Assembly: GCA_026984555.1 (NCBI GenBank)
Contig: JALSRY010000448.1
Coordinates: 1-11,194 of the forward strand
DNA length: 11,194 nt
DNA from: Phycisphaerae bacterium
Lineage (GTDB): Bacteria > Planctomycetota > Phycisphaerae > UBA1845 > Fen-1342
Direction: 5' to 3'
This document shows, in pieces, positions 5,552 to 11,194 of the stretch. Numbering within the stretch: position 1 is the stretch's first letter; every line of letters starts with the position of its first letter. Under the pieces are notes generated by a model. That model ran no database searches, was not told the DNA's origin, and saw only the letters and a program-made list of their open reading frames with translations. The position numbers and the translations under genes were made by a program.

Positions 5552-7222
5552 ATGACCCAATTGCAAGCCGCGCGCGATGGCATCATCACCCCCGAGATGA
5601 TGCGCGTAGCCATCCGCGAAAACACCACCCCCGAATTCATCCGCGAGTACGTCGCCACCGGCCGCATCATCATCCCCGCCAACCACCGCCACCTCGCCGG
5701 CAGCGGCGGTACCGCGCCCGCGACCGACCACCACGATACCCCTCCCGACCAACGCTACCCCACCGCACCCGCCGGACACCCCACCGCTACGCCCACATCC
5801 TCCTTGTGGGTCAACCAAACCGTCGAACAACGACGAGCACTGCTCCAGGACCACAACTACGCCCGCGGCCAACACGCCCCCAAACGCCTCGATCCCATCG
5901 GCATCGGCCGCGCAATCACCACCAAAATCAACGCCAACATCGGCACCTCGCCCATCTCCAGCAGCATCAAGGACGAAGTCGAAAAACTCCGCTGGGCCCA
6001 ACTCTACGGCGCCGATACGCTCATGGACCTCTCCACCGGCGGCGACCTCGACGCCTGCCGCCAACGCATCATCGACAACAGCACCATCCCCATCGGCACC
6101 GTCCCCATCTACAGCATGATCGTCGGCCGCACCATCGAAGAACTCACCTACGACGACATCCTCGCCGAAATCGAGAAACAAGCCCGCCAAGGCGTCGACT
6201 ACTTCACCGTCCACGCCGGAATCCTCCGCGAACACCTCGGCCTCATCAGCCGGCGCGTCTGCGGACTCGTCAGCCGCGGCGGATCACTGCTCGCCAAGTG
6301 GATGATCCACCACAACAAGCAAAACCCCATGTACGAAATCTTCGACGAAATCAGCGCCATCATGCGCGCCTACGACGTCGCCTATTCCCTCGGCGACGGC
6401 TGCCGCCCCGGGTGCCTCGCCGATGCCAGCGATCCCGCCCAAATCGCCGAACTCCACGTGCTCGGCGAGCTCACCCACCGCGCCCGCGAGGCCGGTGTCC
6501 AGGTCATGGTCGAGGGCCCCGGGCATATCCCCCTCAACGAGGTCGCCTGGAACATGGAGACCCAACGCGCCGTCTGCGACGATGCACCCTTCTACGTCCT
6601 CGGTCCACTCGTCACCGACGTCTTCCCCGGCTACGACCACATCACCTCCGCCATCGGCGCCTGCGAGGCCGCCCGCGCCGGTGCCGCCATGCTCTGCTAC
6701 GTCACCCCCAAAGAGCACGTCGGCCTCCCCCAGGCCCAGGACGTCATGCAAGGATGTATCGCCTACAAAATCGCCGCCCACGCCGGCGACATCGCCCGCG
6801 GCATCCGCGGCGCCCGCCAATGGGACGACGACATGAGCAAGGCCCGTGCCGCCCTCCACTGGCCCAAACAGTTCGAGCTCGCCTTCGACGGACAAACCGC
6901 CCGCGCGCTGCACGACGAAGACCTCGACGTCGATACCGACTTCTGCGCCATGTGCGGCCACGACTGGTGCGCCATGCGCATCAGCAAGGAAATCGAACAA
7001 TTCGCCAGCGGAAAAGACGCCCATTTCCAGCCCGAGCGCCCCGCCATGCCCTCCCCCGGACTCTCCCCCGAACAACGCCGCATCCTCGCCGAACGCGCCA
7101 AGGCCGCCGCCCACGGACCCGACGCCCAACCCGCCAAACCACCCTGCCACAGCGACATCGTCGCCGACGACGAACAGGCCCGACGCGTCCAGGCCGAACT
7201 GATCCAACACCCCAACCCCTGA
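5552..7222 (+). CDS. thiC: Phosphomethylpyrimidine synthase ThiC (radical SAM)
   Basis: ThiC rearranges aminoimidazole ribotide to HMP phosphate, the pyrimidine of thiamine. The product has 556 residues. Landmarks: [10 protein letters not shown] (125-134), [10 protein letters not shown] (158-167), [11 protein letters not shown], the [11 protein letters not shown] block, [10 protein letters not shown], the metal-site segments VEGPGHIPL and [22 protein letters not shown], and near the C-terminus the 4Fe-4S ligands C465-x2-C468-x4-C473 (CAMCGHDWC). The N-terminus ([29 protein letters not shown]) is the usual short-form start. Between it and [10 protein letters not shown] lies an extra segment of about 64 residues (48-111), Pro/Thr/His-rich at first, where typical family members have a few residues. 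The last 60 residues are an Ala/Pro/Asp-rich tail. It is preceded by a TPP riboswitch and followed after 21 bases by a strong hairpin, so it is probably a single-gene unit. Identity is certain; the insert is the odd part. Confidence 0.97.
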   Translation: MTQLQAARDGIITPEMMRVAIRENTTPEFIREYVATGRIIIPANHRHLAGSGGTAPATDHHDTPPDQRYPTAPAGHPTATPTSSLWVNQTVEQRRALLQDHNYARGQHAPKRLDPIGIGRAITTKINANIGTSPISSSIKDEVEKLRWAQLYGADTLMDLSTGGDLDACRQRIIDNSTIPIGTVPIYSMIVGRTIEELTYDDILAEIEKQARQGVDYFTVHAGILREHLGLISRRVCGLVSRGGSLLAKWMIHHNKQNPMYEIFDEISAIMRAYDVAYSLGDGCRPGCLADASDPAQIAELHVLGELTHRAREAGVQVMVEGPGHIPLNEVAWNMETQRAVCDDAPFYVLGPLVTDVFPGYDHITSAIGACEAARAGAAMLCYVTPKEHVGLPQAQDVMQGCIAYKIAAHAGDIARGIRGARQWDDDMSKARAALHWPKQFELAFDGQTARALHDEDLDVDTDFCAMCGHDWCAMRISKEIEQFASGKDAHFQPERPAMPSPGLSPEQRRILAERAKAAAHGPDAQPAKPPCHSDIVADDEQARRVQAELIQHPNP

Positions 7223-7243
7223 CCCGCCGCGCGACAACCGGAT

Positions 7244-7284
7244 GGGGCGGCGTCCGCCCGCGACGCCCCGTGGGCGGCCGCCCC
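7244..7284 (+). terminator. GC-rich hairpin after thiC, possible terminator
   Basis: GGGGCGG (7244-7250) pairs with CCGCCCC (7278-7284), and CCGCCC (7254-7259) with GGGCGG (7272-7277), leaving a three-base bulge and a 12-base loop: 13 G-C pairs. It lies in the 75-base gap between thiC and the transporter gene. No T-run follows, so intrinsic termination is uncertain. Confidence 0.5.
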
Positions 7285-7297
7285 CATATCCGATACG

Positions 7298-9685
7298 ATG
7301 GATCGCGCCATGTTCGCCGCCACGATCAACCTCGCCGGTCGCCTGCTACGCTGGACGACGGCCGCCGCCGCCGCCGCCCTGCTGCTCTGGTCGATCTACT
7401 GGGTAACCACGCGACCACTGCGCGAACAAAAACTCGCCCCCGGACAGGTGCGACTCACCATCCTCCACTGGGGCGACAGCCAGGAAGACGAAATCGTCGC
7501 CGGCCTGATCGCCGACTTCGAGGCCCAAAACCCCGACATCAAGGTCCAACGCACCAACGTCGGCTCGCCCGCCCAGCTCGCCACCAAGCTCCAAACCATG
7601 CTCGCCGCCGGCGACCCCCCCGACGCCTTCTACCTCGAATCCGAACGCGTCGCCGACCTCGCCGCCAAAGGACTACTCGCCGATATCTCGCCGTTCATCG
7701 AGCAGGACCGCCAGGCCGGCCGACCCACCGTCGACCTCTCCGACTTCTTCCCACCCGTCGTCAAAGCCTTCCGCTACGACGGCCACCAGGTCGGCCGTGG
7801 ACCCCTCTACGGCCTGCCCAAAGACTTCACCACCGTCGGCTTCTACTACAACAAAAACCTCTTCCGCCGCGCCGGCATCCCCCTGCCACCCCACGACGAC
7901 TGGACCTGGGAACAGTTCCACGCCGCCGCCCACGCCATCGGAAAACTCCCCGGCTGCTACGGCGCCGATGTCGTCACCTGGGTCGCCATGGTCCGCATCT
8001 ACCTCTTTACCTACGGCCTCGACTTCACCACCCCCGGGTTCGAACACTTCCGCTTCCACGACCCCGACGTCATCGCCGCCCTCGAACGCCTCCGCACGTG
8101 GTTCTTCAACGAAGACCGCACGCTCCTCAGCGCCAAAACCCAGCTCGAAACCGGCCAGGAACCCTTCCTCGCCGGCAACGTCGGCCTCGCCGGTCCCTAC
8201 GGACGCTGGAAAGTGCCCATGTACCGCCAAATCACCAACTTCGACTGGGACTTCGCCCCCTTGCCCCACGCCAAAGGCCACCCCCCGGCCAACGGCGTCC
8301 TGACCGTCGCCTGGGCCATGTCCGTCGGCAACAAACACCCCCGGCAAACCTGGCGACTCCTCAAATACCTGTGCAGCCGCCGCGGCCAATCACGCATCTG
8401 CGAACAAGGACTCGCAATCCCCGTCCTCAAAAGCGTCGCAAGCACCGCCTGCTTCAACGACCCCGACAAGAAACCAGCCAACAACCAGGCATTCCTCGAC
8501 GCCGCCGAAATCGCCAGCTACATCGAATGGCCCGCCGACCCCCGCTACCGCGACCAGCTCAAAACCCACATGGAGGAAATCTTCAAACTCGGCAAACCCG
8601 TGCGCCCCGCCTTGGCCGCTGCCGCCCGCGACTGGACCGCCAACCGTACCTCCACCGCCTTCCGCCCCACATACCCCCGCGTGCCCTGGCGCCGCATCGC
8701 CGCCTGGATCCTCACCCCGCTCTGCGCCATCCTCCTGCTCGCCACGATCCGCTGGTGGCGCCGCCGACCCGGCCCGCTCGCCCTCGGCGAGGAAATCGCC
8801 GGCATGACATTCGTCAGCCCCTGGATCTTCGGCTTCCTTACCCTCATGGCCTTCCCCATCATCCTCTCGCTGCTCCTCGCCTTCACCCGCTGGAGCGGCC
8901 TGCTTACCCTCGACCACGCCGAATGGGTCGGCTGGGATAACTTCCGCGAACTCCTCCAGTACGACGCCGTCTTCCGCCGCGCACTCTACGTCACCGTCTG
9001 GTACGCCATCCTCGCCGTACCATCCAGCCAGATCGCCGCACTCATCGCCGCCCTCCTGCTCAACCGCGATTTCACCGGCGTCGGCATCTTCCGCGCCGTC
9101 TGGTACCTCCCCAGCGTGCTCGCCGGCGTCGGTATGGCCATCATGTGGAAATGGCTGTTCAACTACGAACACGGCCTCGTGCGCGCACTGCTCGACCCCC
9201 TCCTCGTACCCCTCGGACTCCATACCCCCGCCTTCTTCGAAAAAGACGCCATGACCTGGGGCGTCCCCGGCTTCGCCATCATCAACCTCTGGCTCGTCGG
9301 CGGAACCATGATGATCTACCTCGCCGGACTCAAAGGAATACCCAAAGACCTCTACGAAGCCGCCCAGATCGACGGCGCCACAACCTGGAACCAGTTCCGA
9401 AACGTCACCCTCCCCATGCTCAGCCCCGTCATCTTCTTCAACGTCATCATGGCAATCATCGCCTCATTCCAGGTATTCACCCAAGTCTATATCATGACCG
9501 GCGGCGGACCCGGTATCGCAACCCATTTCTACGTCTACTATGTCTACAAACAAGCCTTCGACCTCCATAACATGGGATACGCCTCCGCCATGGCCTGGCT
9601 CCTGCTCCTCATCGTCCTCAGCCTCACACTGCTCGTCATGCGCGGCAGTCGGCGATTCGTGTACTACGAAGCATTGAAAACATGA
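7298..9685 (+). CDS. ABC sugar importer: extracellular solute-binding domain fused to a MalF-like permease
   Basis: This is a 795-residue inner-membrane protein. An N-terminal membrane anchor (about 20-37) is followed by a complete family-1 binding domain (about 50-430) with VRLTILHWGDSQED, LIADFEAQNPDIKVQ, LATKLQTMLAAGDPPDAFYL, PLYGLPKDFTTVGFYYNKNLF and FLAGNVGLAGPYGRW. A second membrane helix (about 466-485) leads to a MalF-type permease beginning FVSPWIFGFLTLMAFPIIL and carrying the EAA loop, EAAQIDGATTWNQFRNVTLP (687-706), which docks on the ATPase. The binding domain would thus be tethered at both ends on the outer face, replacing a free MalE. The fused length, about 400 plus 300 residues, fits two normal subunits with no break. 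The substrate is probably a saccharide or related polyol; the sequence does not say which. No good Shine-Dalgarno precedes ATG 7298; ATG 7310 is an alternative. A MalG partner follows, but no ATPase is present. Confidence 0.93.
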   Translation: MDRAMFAATINLAGRLLRWTTAAAAAALLLWSIYWVTTRPLREQKLAPGQVRLTILHWGDSQEDEIVAGLIADFEAQNPDIKVQRTNVGSPAQLATKLQTMLAAGDPPDAFYLESERVADLAAKGLLADISPFIEQDRQAGRPTVDLSDFFPPVVKAFRYDGHQVGRGPLYGLPKDFTTVGFYYNKNLFRRAGIPLPPHDDWTWEQFHAAAHAIGKLPGCYGADVVTWVAMVRIYLFTYGLDFTTPGFEHFRFHDPDVIAALERLRTWFFNEDRTLLSAKTQLETGQEPFLAGNVGLAGPYGRWKVPMYRQITNFDWDFAPLPHAKGHPPANGVLTVAWAMSVGNKHPRQTWRLLKYLCSRRGQSRICEQGLAIPVLKSVASTACFNDPDKKPANNQAFLDAAEIASYIEWPADPRYRDQLKTHMEEIFKLGKPVRPALAAAARDWTANRTSTAFRPTYPRVPWRRIAAWILTPLCAILLLATIRWWRRRPGPLALGEEIAGMTFVSPWIFGFLTLMAFPIILSLLLAFTRWSGLLTLDHAEWVGWDNFRELLQYDAVFRRALYVTVWYAILAVPSSQIAALIAALLLNRDFTGVGIFRAVWYLPSVLAGVGMAIMWKWLFNYEHGLVRALLDPLLVPLGLHTPAFFEKDAMTWGVPGFAIINLWLVGGTMMIYLAGLKGIPKDLYEAAQIDGATTWNQFRNVTLPMLSPVIFFNVIMAIIASFQVFTQVYIMTGGGPGIATHFYVYYVYKQAFDLHNMGYASAMAWLLLLIVLSLTLLVMRGSRRFVYYEALKT

Positions 9686-9801
9686 TGGGAGAACACCCGC
9701 GTGCCGCCCGCAACCAACAAAACTCTTGACTCCGGCAAGACCCGATCCACAAACATGCACGCACGCGCTGCCCACGACCGCTCCCAGGCCGGAAGCATAC
9801 G

Positions 9802-10719
9802 ATGAACAAGCCAACCGCCAACAACCCCCAACACCGCGCCACCGGCACCGCCCGGCCACGCGCGCCCCGCCGCCGCCATACCGGCGCCGTCGCCATCCTC
9901 ATCGCCGGAACGCTCCTGATGGTCTTCCCCTTCTACTGGATGTTCGTCACCAGCCTCCTGACTTCCGCCGAGGCCAGCTCCGCCGCCTCCGCCCAGACCT
10001 TCTCCTGGATCCCCCACCACCCGCAATTCCAGAACTATCCCCGCGCCCTGCGCAAAATCGGCAGCCGACCCTGGATCGGCTTCGCCGACGCGCTCGCCAA
10101 CACCGTCGTCATCACCGCCCTCTGCGTCATCGGACAGGTGCTCTCCTGCAGCCTCGTCGGCTACGGCTTCGCCCGACTGCGATTCCGCGGCCGCGAAGGC
10201 GCTTTCGTCCTCATGATCGCCACCATGATGCTTCCCATGCAAGTCACCATGATCCCCATGTTCATCATGTTCCGATGGCTCGGGTGGATCGATACCATCT
10301 GGCCGCTCGTCGTGCCGTTCTTCTTCGGCCAGCCATTCTTCATCTTCATGTTCCGCCAGTTCTTCGCCCAGATCCCCGAAGCACTCGTCGAGGCCGCGCG
10401 CATCGACGGCTGCGGCCACCTGCGCATCTGGCTACGCATCATGCTCCCGCTGTGCAAACCCGTCATCGCCATCACCGCCGTCTTTACCTTCATCTTCGTC
10501 TGGAACGACTTCCTCGGCCCCCTCATCTACCTCCAAAGCGAACAACACATGACCCTCGCCGTCGCCCTCAATCAGTTCCAAAACCAGTTCGGTGACTTTT
10601 CCGATATGAACTTGTTGATGGCCGCCAGCGTCGTCACCATGATCCCTTGCATCGTCCTCTTCTTCGTCGCCCAGAAACAGTTCGTCGGCGGCCTGAACCT
10701 CGGCGCCGTCAAAGGCTGA
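9802..10719 (+). CDS. ABC sugar importer permease, MalG family
   Basis: This is a 305-residue inner-membrane protein, second half of the importer channel. A basic, Pro-rich cytoplasmic N-terminus (1-27) precedes the first membrane helix (about 28-52, ending FPFYWMFVTSLL, the usual MalG opening). The permease core follows, with LANTVVITALCVIGQVLSCSLVGYGFARLRFRG, MMLPMQVTMIPMFIMF, and the EAA loop EAARIDGCGHLRIWLRIMLP (197-216). The C-terminus FVAQKQFVGGLNLGAVKG is typical of the family. GGAAG lies six bases before ATG 9802. It is separated from the fused binding-protein/MalF gene by 116 bases in which I see no convincing gene, and is followed 16 bases later by citF, so the genes probably share a transcript. 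The importer needs an ATPase of the MalK/MsmK type from elsewhere in the genome. Confidence 0.95.
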   Translation: MNKPTANNPQHRATGTARPRAPRRRHTGAVAILIAGTLLMVFPFYWMFVTSLLTSAEASSAASAQTFSWIPHHPQFQNYPRALRKIGSRPWIGFADALANTVVITALCVIGQVLSCSLVGYGFARLRFRGREGAFVLMIATMMLPMQVTMIPMFIMFRWLGWIDTIWPLVVPFFFGQPFFIFMFRQFFAQIPEALVEAARIDGCGHLRIWLRIMLPLCKPVIAITAVFTFIFVWNDFLGPLIYLQSEQHMTLAVALNQFQNQFGDFSDMNLLMAASVVTMIPCIVLFFVAQKQFVGGLNLGAVKG

Positions 10720-10735
10720 AACCAAGAGTGTCCCC

Positions 10736-11194
10736 ATGCCAAATACCACAGAACTAGTCCCCAACGCCCTCGGCAGACTCGTCCCCACCGTCGTCAACGG
10801 CCAGCCCCAAGTGCCCTTCCAAGGCGTCGGCAAGTACCGACCCACCGGACACAAGGCCGCGCCCCCAATCCGCTCCTGCAACGACTACCCCCGCGACGGC
10901 AACAAGGTCAGCGCCTACCAATGCGACACCAACGCCCCACCCAGCCTGCTCCCCAAACACGCCGCCCCGTGCGATTCCCCCGTCGCCGCCTTCAAAGTCG
11001 CCCTCCAGAACGCCGGCATCCGCGACGGCATGCGCATCAGCTCACACCACCACTTCCGCAACGGCGATCTCGTCGCCGTCCCCCTCTTCCGCGCCGCCGC
11101 CGAACTCGGCGTCAAAAACCTGATCTGGTTCCCTTCCGCCTGCTTCCCCTGCCACGAACCACTCATCGAACTGCTCGACGCCGGCGTCATCCAC
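10736..11194 (+). CDS. citF: Citrate lyase alpha subunit CitF (partial, N-terminal 153 residues)
   Basis: CitF is the citrate:acetyl-ACP transferase subunit of citrate lyase, which cleaves citrate to acetate and oxaloacetate. The visible part has the family hallmarks: VPFQGVGKY (26-34), HKAAPPIRS (39-47), SPVAAFKVALQNAGIRDGM (81-99, the position of the usual LEEAIKKxGLKDGM), the near-invariant ISSHHHFRNGDLV (101-113), and ELGVKNLIWFPSACFPCHEPLI (123-144). Full CitF has about 510 residues, so about 70 per cent lies beyond the right edge. AAGAG lies seven bases before ATG 10736. The gap of 16 bases to the MalG-like permease suggests a shared transcript. CitF works with CitD, CitE and a ligase; whether they follow cannot be seen. 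A related acyl-CoA/ACP transferase with a different substrate, as in citramalate lyase, remains possible. Confidence 0.85.
   Translation, partial: MPNTTELVPNALGRLVPTVVNGQPQVPFQGVGKYRPTGHKAAPPIRSCNDYPRDGNKVSAYQCDTNAPPSLLPKHAAPCDSPVAAFKVALQNAGIRDGMRISSHHHFRNGDLVAVPLFRAAAELGVKNLIWFPSACFPCHEPLIELLDAGVIH

Noticed and set aside
6284..7237. Minus-strand Gly/Val/Asp-rich open frame opposite thiC, with similar ones at 5201-6235, 7673-8389, 8390-9223 and 9664-10419
   Set aside because: All are antisense shadows of strongly supported genes; the composition reflects C-ending codons read in reverse.
5806..8940. Plus-strand open frame of 1044 codons, Arg/Pro-rich
   Set aside because: It is a +1-type shadow frame of thiC and the fused importer gene; an extremely Arg-rich translation with no domains.
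9683..9801. Possible leader peptide (ATG overlapping the importer gene stop, 15 codons) and a TTGACT box near 9724 in the 116-base gap between the permease genes
   Set aside because: The peptide has no ribosome binding site or homology signal, and no credible -10 box follows the TTGACT at 16-18 bases.

Overview
The window comes from a GC-rich bacterium (about two thirds G+C by eye). The best guess is a member of the Planctomycetota: a MalE-like binding domain is fused to a MalF-like permease in one protein, a PQQ-type propeller sits beside purH, and a REP/RAYT element with many CACCGGTT palindromes is present. The phylum call is an inference at moderate confidence.

Left part (1-3182, minus strand): a secreted PQQ-repeat beta-propeller protein is followed 81 bases later by purH (purine synthesis). 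purH is recognisable only through its IMP-cyclohydrolase half and the first residues of the AICAR-transformylase half. The same frame then continues, without any stop, through a 33-bp repeat array, a REP-associated tyrosine transposase (RAYT) and a second 33-bp repeat array to the window edge: 604 open codons. The two arrays are inverted relative to each other and carry the GTGG plus palindrome signature of REPs. This in-frame invasion of a core gene is the most unusual object here.

Middle part (3183-5267): a region of about 410 bases without a convincing gene, a small PilZ-like protein on the plus strand, and, convergent with it, a minus-strand YbiR-like (ArsB/NhaD/SLC13 superfamily) permease. 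The permease uses G/T-ending codons, opposite to its neighbours.

Right part (5268-11194, plus strand): a TPP riboswitch leads thiC, which makes the thiamine pyrimidine. ThiC has an extra segment of about 64 residues near its N-terminus. A GC-rich hairpin separates thiC from a sugar-type ABC importer made of a fused binding-protein/permease and a MalG-like permease. No ATPase is encoded in the window. The last gene, 16 bases after the MalG-like gene, is the start of citF (citrate lyase alpha subunit), cut by the window edge. The two permease genes, and probably citF, look like one transcription unit.
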